Made by a program: the position numbers and the translations under genes
Notes under the pieces: generated by a model
What the model was told of the DNA's origin: nothing
What the model saw: the letters and a program-made list of their open reading frames with translations, nothing else
Database searches by the model: none
Source: a bacterium
GTDB taxonomy: Bacteria > Electryoneota > Electryoneia > Electryoneales > Electryoneaceae
Assembly (NCBI GenBank): GCA_028278125.1
Contig: JANQEY010000121.1
Span: 14,709-78,708 of the forward strand
DNA length: 64,000 bases
Direction of reading: 5' to 3'
Shown here: positions 9,516-18,547 of the stretch, one piece after another
Position numbering within the stretch: the first letter of the stretch is position 1
Layout of the letters: each line of letters starts with the position of its first letter

Positions 9516-10226
9516 ATGGAGAAAAAGGATCTGTTGTATGAAGGTAAGGCAAAGATCCTTTACCTGACGGAAGACACTGACTTGCTGGTACAGGTATTCA
9601 AGGATGAACTGACAGCGTTTAATGGTACCAAAAAAGGTAAGTTTGACGGTAAAGGTGAGATTTGTAATTCTATCTCTACCCACCTGTTCGAATACCTGGA
9701 GAACTACCACGTTCCAACCCACTTTTCGAAGAAAATCAGTGGGACTGAGATGCTGGTAAAGCGTTTGGAGATGCTGCCGATCGAGGTTGTAGTCCGAAAT
9801 ATAGCTACAGCCAACCTGTCAAAAACCTACAATATCGAAGAAGGTCAGGCACTGGAATACCCGATAATCGAGTATTTCCTCAAGGACGACAAGCTTGGTG
9901 ATCCCATGATCAATGAACACCACGCTTACGCGATGGGATATGCCACTCCAGAAGAGATGAGAATGATTGCCAGGGTAGTATCCAAGGTTAACGCGATCTT
10001 TAAATCTTTCTTCGACAGGCGTGGATTGATCCTGGTCGACTTTAAGCTTGAATTCGGGAAAATGGGACGAAGCCTGCTGATAGGAGATGAAATTACACCG
10101 GATACCTGCCGTATCTGGGATAAAAAGACCAATAAAAAAATGGATAAAGACCGTTTCCGCTACGACATGGGTGGCGTCGACAAGGTATACAAGGAACTAC
10201 TTGACAGAATTGTTTCAGTGGGTTAG
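9516..10226 (+). CDS. purC: phosphoribosylaminoimidazole-succinocarboxamide synthase
   Basis: 236 residues, the usual size of the bacterial single-domain enzyme. Joins aspartate to CAIR using ATP in purine synthesis. Family segments seen: LLYEGKAKILY at the N-terminus, FNGTKKGKFDGKG, EVVVRNIATANL, DFKLEFGK and GDEITPDTCRIWD. A strong ribosome site (GAGGAGATATAGG) precedes ATG at 9516. It directly follows purB and lies 2 bases before psd. Confidence 0.97.
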   Translation: MEKKDLLYEGKAKILYLTEDTDLLVQVFKDELTAFNGTKKGKFDGKGEICNSISTHLFEYLENYHVPTHFSKKISGTEMLVKRLEMLPIEVVVRNIATANLSKTYNIEEGQALEYPIIEYFLKDDKLGDPMINEHHAYAMGYATPEEMRMIARVVSKVNAIFKSFFDRRGLILVDFKLEFGKMGRSLLIGDEITPDTCRIWDKKTNKKMDKDRFRYDMGGVDKVYKELLDRIVSVG

Positions 10227-10228
10227 AC

Positions 10229-10888
10229 GTGTTTGCACCTGAAGGTTTACCCTTCATACTGCCGGCATTACTACTGCTAGTAGTATTGCTGGCACTTGCA
10301 TTGTTTAGAAAACATTTCAGCTGGTTTATATTATCGGGGCTATTACTGCTCTTTAACCTCGCGTTTTTATACTTTTTTCGTGATCCCGATATCACCATTC
10401 CTGATCCAGGCGCAATTGTTTCCCCGGTAAATGGGCGAATAATTGACATTTCTGAAACAGATAATGGTTCAACGAAGATAAACATCTATTTAACTTTACT
10501 TGATATTCACGCGATCAGGGCTCCTTTATCTTCCAGTGTTATATCAGTGGAAAAACATCCTGGGAAATTTCACCCTGCTTATGATCCGAGGGCGGGAAAC
10601 GAAAATGAGTATATCGAGGTTGTTTTCTTGAAAGATTCCTCCCGGGTAATAACAAAACTATTCTCAGGATATTTTACCCGTAGAATTGTCTGTAACGCGA
10701 AACAGGGAGATTCACTTTCCGCCGGTGATAGGATAGGATTTATCAGGTTTGGATCAAGGGCTGAAATTGTATTTCCACCGGGGTTTGAATGCCTGGTGAA
10801 CACAGGAGACCGGTTAACCGGCGGAGAAACCATTTTAGGATTATTCGAAGAACCATCGTTGTCACAAGCTGTATTGCAGGAGTTTTAA
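10229..10888 (+). CDS. psd: phosphatidylserine decarboxylase family protein (short form)
   Basis: 219 residues with a GTG start at 10229. Two N-terminal hydrophobic segments precede a short-type Psd domain: YFFRDP, a PVNGRI segment, LTLLDIHAIRAP, FTRRIVC and the processing motif RFGSRAEI. In this family the Gly-Ser bond of the GSR motif is self-cleaved to make the pyruvoyl group. It makes phosphatidylethanolamine from phosphatidylserine at the membrane. The next gene, pssA, makes its substrate, and the two overlap (TAATG), so they form a phospholipid pair inside a purine operon. Confidence 0.93.
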   Translation: MFAPEGLPFILPALLLLVVLLALALFRKHFSWFILSGLLLLFNLAFLYFFRDPDITIPDPGAIVSPVNGRIIDISETDNGSTKINIYLTLLDIHAIRAPLSSSVISVEKHPGKFHPAYDPRAGNENEYIEVVFLKDSSRVITKLFSGYFTRRIVCNAKQGDSLSAGDRIGFIRFGSRAEIVFPPGFECLVNTGDRLTGGETILGLFEEPSLSQAVLQEF

Positions 10889-11586
10889 TGCATTTAGCAC
10901 CATTAATAGTTACGGCAATCAATGCCGGGTGCGGGATAGCCGCTATTGTCCTGGCTGTCCAGGGAAATATGTATGCGCCTGTCTGGTTATTATTGCTGGC
11001 TGCATTTTTTGATGCTGTCGACGGCTGGGTGGCAAGGAAGCTGAAAGTAGACGGCACGAGTGGTGCGAATGCCGACACGATTGCTGACCTTGTATCATTT
11101 GGAGCTGCCCCGGCAGTCATTGTTGCAGTAGCCTGTGATAATATCTGGGGAATAACAGTTGGAATCTTCTACGGTATTATGATAGTCGTCAGGCTGATCA
11201 GGTACCGTTTGAAACCTGAGCCGAGAGGAATTTTTCTTGGACTACCTTCACCTGTAACAGCGTTACCGGTTGCTGCTGTTGCGCAAAAAGCATTGCAGCT
11301 AGGTGGGATGAGCGGTTTGGTGATCGCTACGGCAGCACTAATGGGAACGCTGGCTATCCTGCCGGTGAGATATCCAGCCTGGCACCATGCCTCGATGAGA
11401 CGTTTACCCATTGCTGGCCGAATGTTGTTTTTCTTCAGTGGTGTGATTGCCTTATTTTTCTGGCTGGAAGAAGCTGCAGTGATTTACCATTTGATTTATA
11501 TCCTTATAGGTCCGTTTGTTTTGATACATTATCACCATCACCTCCTGGTGACTGCAGATAAACGAGAGAGGAAACGATATAAATGA
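10888..11586 (+). CDS. pssA: CDP-diacylglycerol--serine O-phosphatidyltransferase
   Basis: 232 residues from ATG 10888. A longer in-frame start at 10789 lies inside psd, but 10888 has GCAGGAG upstream and the coupled TAATG arrangement. The complete CDP-alcohol phosphotransferase motif is visible: DAVDGWVAR at 42-50, Gly59, Asp63 and Asp67. The rest is strongly hydrophobic, with about six to seven membrane segments. It makes phosphatidylserine from CDP-diacylglycerol and serine. Neighbouring psd supports the serine-type assignment over other members of the superfamily. It ends with an ATGA overlap with purS. Confidence 0.93.
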   Translation: MHLAPLIVTAINAGCGIAAIVLAVQGNMYAPVWLLLLAAFFDAVDGWVARKLKVDGTSGANADTIADLVSFGAAPAVIVAVACDNIWGITVGIFYGIMIVVRLIRYRLKPEPRGIFLGLPSPVTALPVAAVAQKALQLGGMSGLVIATAALMGTLAILPVRYPAWHHASMRRLPIAGRMLFFFSGVIALFFWLEEAAVIYHLIYILIGPFVLIHYHHHLLVTADKRERKRYK

Positions 11587-11837
11587 TCGTCATAGTCGAA
11601 GTAATGCCTAAGCCCGGAATCCTTGATCCGCAGGGTAAAGCTGTCTGCCACGCTCTGCACCAGATGCAGTTCCCGGAAGTGGAAGCGGTGAAAGTCGGGA
11701 AAATTATCAGGCTGGAACTGGAAGAAAACGACAAGGACAAAGCATTCAAACGGGCTGATGAGATGGCGCAGAAGCTACTCTACAATCACAACGTTGAAAG
11801 TTATAAAATTGTTATGCCCGAAGGAGAGAACAAGTGA
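11583..11837 (+). CDS. purS: phosphoribosylformylglycinamidine synthase, PurS subunit
   Basis: 84 residues, the normal PurS size. Small subunit of the three-part FGAM synthase (PurL-PurQ-PurS) that uses glutamine nitrogen in purine synthesis. The opening [19 protein letters not shown] is characteristic. Start ATG overlaps the pssA stop; the end overlaps purQ (GTGA). The third partner purL is not in this window. Confidence 0.95.
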   Translation: MIVIVEVMPKPGILDPQGKAVCHALHQMQFPEVEAVKVGKIIRLELEENDKDKAFKRADEMAQKLLYNHNVESYKIVMPEGENK

Positions 11838-12529
11838 AATGGGGCGTAATAGTATTTCCCGGTTCTAACTGTGATTATGACGGTTACGATGCACTGGGAC
11901 GTTTGCTGGGACAGGATGTACGCTATATCTGGCATAACGAAAAATCGTTTAACTCCCTCGATGCCGTTCTTCTGCCCGGTGGATTCTCATATGGTGATTA
12001 CCTTAGGGCTGGCGCAATCGCCAGGTTCAGCCCGGTGATGGAAGAGTTGATTGAGTTTTCCAATAATGGTGGAACTGTTGTGGGTGTTTGTAATGGTTTC
12101 CAGGTTTTGACGGAAGCTGGTTTGCTACCCGGTGCGCTGATACGAAATAAAAATATCAGGTTTATCTGCGAAGACCTGCCACTTCGTGTGGAAAATCCAG
12201 ACAGTAGATTTACCAATCAATGCAATGAAGGTGATGTCCTCCATATACCAGTCGCACATAACGAAGGGAATTATACCCTTCTTGAAGATGAACTGGAAAA
12301 GATAGAAGCCAATAACCAGGTGGTTTTCCGTTACTGTTCAGAAGATGGGGAAGTAAACGACGAGAACAATCCGAACGGTTCTAGCAACAACATTGCAGGA
12401 ATCATCAATAAAAATGGGAATGTCCTGGGAATGATGCCACATCCTGAACGCAGGTGTGATCCGATCCTGGGAAGCACTGATGGTCGGAAGATATTTGAAA
12501 GTATTATTCACTGGGCTGAGCGTGGATGA
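11834..12529 (+). CDS. purQ: phosphoribosylformylglycinamidine synthase, PurQ glutaminase subunit
   Basis: 231 residues, GTG start at 11834 with AAGGAGAGAACA upstream. Class I glutamine amidotransferase that supplies ammonia to PurL. The nucleophile is Cys86 in GVCNGFQ; the histidine-glutamate part of the triad is in MMPHPERR near residue 202. N-terminal FPGSNCDYD is typical of PurQ. It is coupled by overlaps to purS before and tatC after. Confidence 0.96.
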   Translation: MKWGVIVFPGSNCDYDGYDALGRLLGQDVRYIWHNEKSFNSLDAVLLPGGFSYGDYLRAGAIARFSPVMEELIEFSNNGGTVVGVCNGFQVLTEAGLLPGALIRNKNIRFICEDLPLRVENPDSRFTNQCNEGDVLHIPVAHNEGNYTLLEDELEKIEANNQVVFRYCSEDGEVNDENNPNGSSNNIAGIINKNGNVLGMMPHPERRCDPILGSTDGRKIFESIIHWAERG

Positions 12530-13323
12530 CAAAACGATCCTCACAGGAGATGACTTTTCTCGATCACCTTGACGAACTTCGCAAAGTTCTGATCCGATCA
12601 CTGATCGGCATTCTAATCGGGGTTATCGCCTGCTACTTCGTTTCCCATTACCTACAGGAACTTTTACTTACCGCGATTAAAAAATATGAAGGGGTGCAGT
12701 TGGCGCTGCTGGCGCCAACTGAAGGTTTTATTGTACGCCTGAAAATCTCTCTCGTCGCAGGGATATTTTTAACATTTCCCTGGGTTCTCTACCAGGTCTG
12801 GTTGTTTGTAGCTCCGGGACTATTCAAAAATGAACGTCGGATGGTTCTACCGGTGATCTTCTTTTCAACATTGTGTTTCCTCACAGGTGCCGTGTTCGCA
12901 TGGTATGTGCTACCCTGGGCGACAAAATTCTTCCTCAGCTTTTCAACACAGACCGTAGAGAACTGGTGGTCACTGGCAAAATACCTCGACTTTATTCTCA
13001 GGATGTTCCTGGCGTTTGGCGTTGTTTTTGAACTGCCGATAATGGTCTACTTCCTGGCAAGGTTCGGGGTGGTCACGCCGGTATTCTTGAGGAAATACCG
13101 CCGCCACGCATATGTGCTGGTGTTAATCGCCGCCTCAATCATCACACCGCCTGATATTTTTACCCAGGTTGTCCTGGCACTGCCGATGGTCATCTTATAC
13201 GAAGGAAGTATCGGACTGGCGGTCATCGCCAGGAAAAAATGGTTGAAGAATGATCCGCTGAGAAACAGGGAAGAGGAGACAGGGAAAGAAGAATCACCAT
13301 CACAGGCGATGGAGGGCGGATAA
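12526..13323 (+). CDS. tatC: Sec-independent protein translocase TatC
   Basis: 265 residues with six predicted membrane spans. Core receptor of the twin-arginine translocase, which exports folded proteins across the inner membrane. Family features: [11 protein letters not shown] near the N-terminus, PFEGF-like [11 protein letters not shown], and the [14 protein letters not shown] segment with its conserved Glu. The last ~25 residues are a charged cytoplasmic tail. ATGA overlap with purQ; TAATG overlap with the TatA-type gene. Confidence 0.96.
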   Translation: MTKRSSQEMTFLDHLDELRKVLIRSLIGILIGVIACYFVSHYLQELLLTAIKKYEGVQLALLAPTEGFIVRLKISLVAGIFLTFPWVLYQVWLFVAPGLFKNERRMVLPVIFFSTLCFLTGAVFAWYVLPWATKFFLSFSTQTVENWWSLAKYLDFILRMFLAFGVVFELPIMVYFLARFGVVTPVFLRKYRRHAYVLVLIAASIITPPDIFTQVVLALPMVILYEGSIGLAVIARKKWLKNDPLRNREEETGKEESPSQAMEGG

Positions 13324-13673
13324 TGTTCGGCGGTGGTGAAATACTGATCATATTTGTCCTTATTCTCCTTCTTTTCGGGGGAAAAGAGCTACCCAAAGCA
13401 GCGAGAACTTTCGGGAAATGGATGTCTGTCCTCCGGCGTTCAATGAACGAAGTACGCCAGGAATTTAACAGGATTGCTATCGAGGAAGAGCTGAAAGAAT
13501 CCAAAGACCAGCTCAATGAGATCAAACAGGAAATTGGTAGAGTCAGTAGCGAAGTTGAGAAAGATTTTAAAGACTTGGGTTATAAGGTTAAAGGTGAAGA
13601 AAAGGATATTCCGGAAGAAAAATCTCAAACGACTGAAAACAATAACACTAAGAACAAAGCGAATGATGATTGA
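13323..13673 (+). CDS. tatA: TatA/TatB-type twin-arginine translocase subunit
   Basis: 116 residues: one N-terminal membrane span (about 5-20), then LLLFGGKELPKAARTFGKW, the FGxxxLP hinge and amphipathic helix of TatA/B, then a long charged coiled-coil-prone tail. It pairs with tatC to form the pore-lining or recruiting subunit. The length and acidic/basic tail resemble TatB, but the lone copy beside tatC could serve both roles, so the exact paralogue is not settled. Last gene of the operon begun at ecfT. Confidence 0.9.
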   Translation: MFGGGEILIIFVLILLLFGGKELPKAARTFGKWMSVLRRSMNEVRQEFNRIAIEEELKESKDQLNEIKQEIGRVSSEVEKDFKDLGYKVKGEEKDIPEEKSQTTENNNTKNKANDD

Positions 13674-14159
13674 TATTATTTGATCGTTAGGCTGACCGCT
13701 TGCCCTGATAACTGAAATCAAGTACCTTTCTACATCCCCGTACCGTTGAATCTGTTTTGTGATTAGAAACAGAATCAGAAGTGCGGGATTTCTATTCTAA
13801 TAATGTTCGATCCCGGTTTAGAAATTCCAATAATGAAATGTCTGCCAATGGTGTCGTCCCCGACTTGATCGGGGATCCAGTGACTTTGTTGTTTTTAAGA
13901 TGATTCAAATTATCCCGACATTTTTGTATCGCTTAAAACGATCATATGTCTATGGAAAATCAATTAATGTAAGTAGTGCATTATACTACTTAAGCTAACA
14001 GTGAGCTTTTAGAGTCTGTTAACATAGAACTGATTTCTTAACGGCGCTGGATCTCCGATCAAGTCAGGGACGACACTGGCGGATTCATTTTTTAAGGATC
14101 CAATTGAATAGACAGGTTCAGAAATATTGATTAAAACTGGATATTATTAGGGGACAGTC
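13674..14159. other. non-coding spacer between tatA and the T9SS protein gene
   Basis: 486 bases without a credible gene on either strand. It holds the pair of inverted palindromic repeats described separately (13852-14075). The segment before 14160 contains GGGGACAGTC as ribosome site for the next gene. I see no clear terminator after tatA. Confidence 0.6.
13852..14075. repeat. inverted pair of REP-like palindromic repeats (REPIN-like)
   Basis: Two 29-base arms, 13852-13880 and 14047-14075, are inverted copies of each other with only two mismatches. Each arm starts TGTCGTCCC and ends GATCCAG, and is itself a palindrome: the left arm contains CCCCGA-CTTGA-TCGGGG. The 166 bases between them are AT-rich and show no gene. 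Paired inverted REP units of this kind are known as REPINs or BIMEs and are moved by RAYT transposases in other bacteria; no such transposase lies in this window. Confidence 0.7.
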
Positions 14160-16406
14160 ATGAAAACTAAAAAATATCTCCTGCCGATTATCCTGTGTAT
14201 GATGCTATTATGCATTGCCAGAATTGAAGCTCAATTCAGCCATTTCAGTGAATACATGTATGTGTCGCATGCTGAGGTGACACGCTTTGACGAAATAATC
14301 TGGTGGTGGGATGCTGATACTTTTGAGGGAAGGTTTCACACCAACGGATCGATTCCAGTACGTGATGGCGCGGAATTGATTGGCACCTTCTATACTGGTG
14401 ATGGACCACCTTTCCAACAGATCGGAATTACAGGTGACATATACTATTACTGGCCACAAATAGTTTTCCCTGATGAACTGAACGATTTACGTGAAGCCGC
14501 TGAAGAGCAGGGGAACTTTTTTGCAAACGAAGAGAGTCTTTACCAGTTCCGTTGCCAGGCTGATGAAACTGGATGGATAGTTCGCAACTGGCTCGAGGGT
14601 GTCCCATGGGACAGTACTATCGTAATCGATTCTGTTAATATTCCCTATGGTGATGAGGTCGCGATATTTGTTGATGGGGGACTGCAATTATTCGGTGAAA
14701 ATGTTTCAGGTCAAACTACCATTGGTGCGTCGGGAAACATCTTCCTGATGGATAATATCCTCTATTCTGAGTTAGAGCCCGGTGATGTTGAAGAAGAGAT
14801 TAACTGGGACGATGTGGAATCGAGTCTGGGAATCGCGTCTGAGAAGGATATAAGAATTGCGAATACCTGGCCAAACGGTAGAGGGAATGGGGCTGTTGAA
14901 GCTGAACCGGGAGATCATAGCCGCCAGCATATAGTAATTACAGCATCCTTACTGGCACTTGAAGAAAATTTCACTTTTGAGAATCAAAACGATGTATGGG
15001 ATACTTATATCTGGTGTACGGGAGATCATGTTGGTGAAACAGATGAACGCGGTACCATATTCTTTAGAGGTTCTTTGGCAAATTATCGCAGGGGATATGT
15101 ACATCGAAGTAATTGTGGGGGTACTGGCTATGCTAAAAACTACCTCTACGATCCGCGTCTTGAAGATAATCCGATTCCACATTTCCCTGAAATTGACTGG
15201 TATGGAACTCCACTGTTCGGTGATCACACCTGGTCAGATACTTCGATAACACTCTCATGGGAAAACCTGCCGGTTCATGTCGCAGGAGGGAGTTTAACAC
15301 TTGGTCCAAATTTGGATATCGAAGTAAACCAGGAGGATCCTCCTTTTATTTGGTATATAATTTACTATCTGTCATACGCAGACTTCCGAATTGATGCTGA
15401 ACAAGATTATCCTGTGTCCCTTTCTCTTGAAAATTTCCCGGATGGTTATAGTGTGGCTTTTGTTCATGAGCTTGAACTTGGTGATTATTCAGGTATTGCA
15501 GCCGATTCACTATGGAGTGGATTAAATATTACCGGGAACGAATTTAATGTTGTCGTTGACGGATTTATGCAAGATTGCTCATTTACAGGAGATGAATTTA
15601 TTATCTATCCGGCACGAAACAGTTCGAGAATTTCAATAGAAAATTGTGTCCTGGATGTTGACAGTATCATTTGTAGTGATGATGGTATCAATTCTAACTG
15701 GAATTCCATCAATCGTACTGTGGTAAATGGAAAACTATGCTCGAGATTCGATGAATTAGACCGTCTGTCATTTGGACCAGGTCTTGGGAAAGTCTTAGAG
15801 AATCTTCGTCCAGATGCTCAAATCAGGAATTCATTCTTTATGGATCCGATAACACTTTTGGTTTCTGGTAGTCCGATATCTGTTGACTACTGTGGGTATG
15901 GGGAACGAGGTAATGAAACAGTATTTGGTGACAGCGTACAAGTGGGTGAACATATCCTGGTGGAAGTAGATCCCCTGTTTGTTGACTGGGAGAACGGGGA
16001 TTTTCGTCTGATGCCGGACAGTCCCCTGATCGACGCCGGTGATCCGGATAGTGATCCTGATCCGGACGGAACTGTTGCGGATATCGGTGCTTTCTATTTC
16101 GATCAATTGGACGTGGAAGAGTTTTCAGAAAGAATTATTCCCTCCGATTATAGTATCTCACCCGTCTTCCCGAATCCTTTTAACGGTGTGACAAACATAA
16201 ATATTGAACTTCCTATAGAATCAAACGTCAGGTTCGAGGTTTTTAATCTGTTGGGACAAAATGTATCGAGGGGTGTTAAACAGGAACTATCAGCCGGTTT
16301 AAACAAGCTGAGTATTAATCTTGCTGGATTCCCTGCAGGAATTTATTTCGTTAAGGTTTCGACAGGAGATTTTGTAAGAATACAGAAAGCAGTTCTATTG
16401 AAATAG
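14160..16406 (+). CDS. secreted protein with type IX secretion (Por) C-terminal sorting domain
   Basis: 748 residues. Signal peptide at residues 1-24 (MKTKKYLLPIILC... ending IEA-Q). The body is acidic and aromatic-rich with a segment DTFEGRFHTNGSIPV near residue 55, which resembles the 'HTNG' region of surface proteins of the DUF4900 type, and a later beta-helix-like part with NxF/ISIENCVL repeats and a SPLIDAGDPDSDPDPDGT segment often seen before the sorting domain. The last ~80 residues (from FPNPFNGVTNI) are a clear T9SS type A sorting domain, ending RIQKAVLLK. Such proteins are exported by Sec, then cross the outer membrane by the Por system. Its substrate or ligand is unknown. GGGGACAGTC precedes the ATG. 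Confidence 0.9.
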   Translation: MKTKKYLLPIILCMMLLCIARIEAQFSHFSEYMYVSHAEVTRFDEIIWWWDADTFEGRFHTNGSIPVRDGAELIGTFYTGDGPPFQQIGITGDIYYYWPQIVFPDELNDLREAAEEQGNFFANEESLYQFRCQADETGWIVRNWLEGVPWDSTIVIDSVNIPYGDEVAIFVDGGLQLFGENVSGQTTIGASGNIFLMDNILYSELEPGDVEEEINWDDVESSLGIASEKDIRIANTWPNGRGNGAVEAEPGDHSRQHIVITASLLALEENFTFENQNDVWDTYIWCTGDHVGETDERGTIFFRGSLANYRRGYVHRSNCGGTGYAKNYLYDPRLEDNPIPHFPEIDWYGTPLFGDHTWSDTSITLSWENLPVHVAGGSLTLGPNLDIEVNQEDPPFIWYIIYYLSYADFRIDAEQDYPVSLSLENFPDGYSVAFVHELELGDYSGIAADSLWSGLNITGNEFNVVVDGFMQDCSFTGDEFIIYPARNSSRISIENCVLDVDSIICSDDGINSNWNSINRTVVNGKLCSRFDELDRLSFGPGLGKVLENLRPDAQIRNSFFMDPITLLVSGSPISVDYCGYGERGNETVFGDSVQVGEHILVEVDPLFVDWENGDFRLMPDSPLIDAGDPDSDPDPDGTVADIGAFYFDQLDVEEFSERIIPSDYSISPVFPNPFNGVTNINIELPIESNVRFEVFNLLGQNVSRGVKQELSAGLNKLSINLAGFPAGIYFVKVSTGDFVRIQKAVLLK

Positions 16407-16438
16407 GCGTTTTTTTTAGGGAAAATTTGATTACATAT

Positions 16439-16627
16439 CTAAATTTTTAGTGAAGCCGGTCTTTTACTATTGTCCTGCTCAAAGTTAGAAGACTGGTTCG
16501 ATTCCAACCTGATCCGTTTTCCCGGAACCAGCAGCCTCCGGTAGAATGAGGTGGGGGAGGGAGTTCCTCGACGTTTTGAAATATTCTCTTCCAAGTCTGT
16601 ATTTGATGATATAAATCTTTCGCTCAT
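16439..16627 (-). CDS. possible small hypothetical protein
   Basis: A 62-residue frame beginning 21 bases after the stop of the leftward gene at 16649, with AAGGATAATATC before its ATG at 16627, an acceptable ribosome site. The product is polar and basic (Ser, Arg, Asn rich) with no membrane segment and no family I recognise. The ribosome site and position in the operon favour a real gene; the short length and lack of any homologue I can name argue against it. Confidence 0.3.
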   Translation of the reverse strand: MSERFISSNTDLEENISKRRGTPSPTSFYRRLLVPGKRIRLESNQSSNFEQDNSKRPASLKI

Positions 16628-16648
16628 GATATTATCCTTACCAGTATA

Positions 16649-17578
16649 TTATTCCACCTGTTCCTGGTTTTCCCCAGTTTCTTCAGACTGTTCGTCACCC
16701 TGATTTTCCGTGCCATCAACTTCGACACCTGCTTCCTGGATTTCGATATCTTGTCCTGATGATTCATCCTGCTGATCTTCAGTTCCAGGTTCCGGTTTTA
16801 TTTCATCAACTTCTTCTACCTGTGTTTCTTCTAAACTTTCTTCAATTGTTGAAACTTCATCTTCTCTAATTGTGGGGAATACCGGCTCGGTTACTTCATA
16901 GGTAACCTTACCTTTTTCCATGGCTACTTCAGTTTTTCCCTGCTGTTTCCTGATTTTTTTACTGACTTTTTTCGCCTGCCTGGCGGCGTAACGTTCTTCA
17001 CGGTCTTTCTGTTTTGCCTGTTTTTTCAGGTCACGGTCGAGGTCATTAACGAGGTCAACGAAAATTGGAGTGATCGAGTCAAAAAAGTGAGCTCCACCTT
17101 TAAGCTTATAAATCCTGTTGACACTCCAGATAATCTGTCCGGAATACGGCTCGGTGAGACGTACCCTGAGCCCAAGTTTTGCCGGTGTTCCACCTCCGAG
17201 CATTCCCCCGGCTTCACCGATAGCCCAGCGATAGATTTCGATCGTTGCGATTGCGTTTACCCGTGCGCTGTCGAGGACAACCTGCCGTCCCTTGACACTC
17301 AGGGCTTTCTCCAGGCTGAGGCGGTTGTCCTTGAGGTATTGTTCAAAACGTGCCAAGTCGAGAACATCATACTTACGCACCAGCTCTGTGGCGTATAGAG
17401 CCGATACTGTCCTTGCTTCGACACCCTTTAACTTGGTCGAGATTTTGGTGGGGAGTACAACAATGCGGAGAGGTTCCCTTGGATCGAATTCACTTCCTAT
17501 CCGGACGTGGGTTTTCCAACCCAGTGATATAAATGCAAATAATACAATAACTAAAATCAGTAGAGAACGTTTATACAT
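16649..17578 (-). CDS. envelope protein with CsgG/LpoB-like region and acidic C-terminal tail
   Basis: 309 residues from the ATG at 17578; in-frame ATGs at 17608 and 17623 also exist. I prefer 17578 because it puts a short MYKR n-region before a hydrophobic segment (LLILVIVLFAFISLGW), a normal signal sequence or anchor. The central part (EPLRIVVLPTKISTKL... SALYATELVRKYDVLDLARFEQYL... ARVNAIATIEIYRW) has the layout of CsgG/LpoB-type domains: a 'low-molecular-weight' alpha/beta domain with a YDVLDLARFEQYL-like 'fsvvdR' helix. After a Lys/Arg-rich coiled stretch (about 185-220), the last ~90 residues are nearly all Glu, Gln, Asp, Val and Thr, likely disordered. Function unknown; the CsgG-like assignment is a pattern judgement. 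Confidence 0.7.
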   Translation of the reverse strand: MYKRSLLILVIVLFAFISLGWKTHVRIGSEFDPREPLRIVVLPTKISTKLKGVEARTVSALYATELVRKYDVLDLARFEQYLKDNRLSLEKALSVKGRQVVLDSARVNAIATIEIYRWAIGEAGGMLGGGTPAKLGLRVRLTEPYSGQIIWSVNRIYKLKGGAHFFDSITPIFVDLVNDLDRDLKKQAKQKDREERYAARQAKKVSKKIRKQQGKTEVAMEKGKVTYEVTEPVFPTIREDEVSTIEESLEETQVEEVDEIKPEPGTEDQQDESSGQDIEIQEAGVEVDGTENQGDEQSEETGENQEQVE

Positions 17579-17729
17579 AAATCGCTCATATTTATATCTA
17601 TTATTCATTATCTCTATCGGCATTCCTGAAGAAAACTTGAGCTTTTGGTTGAACTTTGTACCAACAAAGGAAAGTGGTTAAGTGACGCAGGTTTTCAGGT
17701 TATCGTTGGATTATGGATAGGAAAGATAA

Positions 17730-18464
17730 TCAACCGCGTTCAATTAATACTGCATGGTCATCGACAACTTCTACTATCCAGTAATTATTGATCTCGGGAT
17801 ATACCGTATCGTCCAGGATACGGAAAGTAAAAGTATATTTATCTTCCTCGATAGTAAGTTCGATTGAGTCAGTTGACGAAGGTGGAATTCTGAATTGAAT
17901 AACTGGAGATGCCCCTGAAATACATGAAATATCTTCAAAAAGATCACTTAACGGGTATGTGTTATACAAATTTTGAAACCAGAAATAGTAATTAAATGGA
18001 TACATTTCCATCGGACCGGCAGATGAGATCGGATATGTATCCAGAAGATCATCAAGCGAAGTGTTGTAAGATACTAAAGCTAATGTGTCAAATTGCGCAA
18101 TTGTCTCATCATCAAGGTGAACTACTATCATATCGAGAACCAATCCAGACGACATGACAAACGTATCCAAAGCGGTATCAACAGTTCGGGCAATAATCAT
18201 GCGGTACTCAATATGACCGGCGAGAACTGTATCAATATTTATGTGAACGTTTGCTGTGTCACGTGCAACTGCAAGCCTTAAAGCATCCAGGCTTGGTTCG
18301 CTCCAGTAGCCGGTTCCACTTGTGTCAGGGCTGGTGGAAAAAACCCGGCTTCTTTCCCTCTCGCATGAATTCATCAATACAGGGAGAGAAATCAGCAAAA
18401 AAACCAGGAAGAAGAAGTATATCCTGGAGGAAAAAGCTTTAGTTGATAACCGAAAGTTTTTCAT
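17730..18464 (-). CDS. hypothetical lipoprotein-like protein
   Basis: 244 residues from ATG 18464 (GGGTGAG upstream); a GTG three codons earlier is possible. An N-terminal basic and hydrophobic stretch ends in VLMNSC, a loose lipobox, so a lipid-anchored envelope protein is likely. The rest is rich in Thr, Asp, Tyr and Ile with alternating hydrophobic residues (all-beta character) and the duplicated look of DTVLAGHIEYRMIIARTVDTALDTF and later strands. No family recognised. It lies between the CsgG-like gene and a ClpX-like gene, all leftward, with clear gaps, so co-transcription is uncertain. Confidence 0.7.
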   Translation of the reverse strand: MKNFRLSTKAFSSRIYFFFLVFLLISLPVLMNSCERERSRVFSTSPDTSGTGYWSEPSLDALRLAVARDTANVHINIDTVLAGHIEYRMIIARTVDTALDTFVMSSGLVLDMIVVHLDDETIAQFDTLALVSYNTSLDDLLDTYPISSAGPMEMYPFNYYFWFQNLYNTYPLSDLFEDISCISGASPVIQFRIPPSSTDSIELTIEEDKYTFTFRILDDTVYPEINNYWIVEVVDDHAVLIERG

Positions 18465-18547
18465 AATTCTCACCCGGTAGAATATGAGAATATGATAGAC
18501 TGAGAATGTTTATAAGAATATAGGTTTTTGTCAGGAAAATTAAAATA

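Noticed and set aside
16420..16500. Terminator after the T9SS gene
   Set aside because: Only an 8-pair stem with a long loop; no T run after it.
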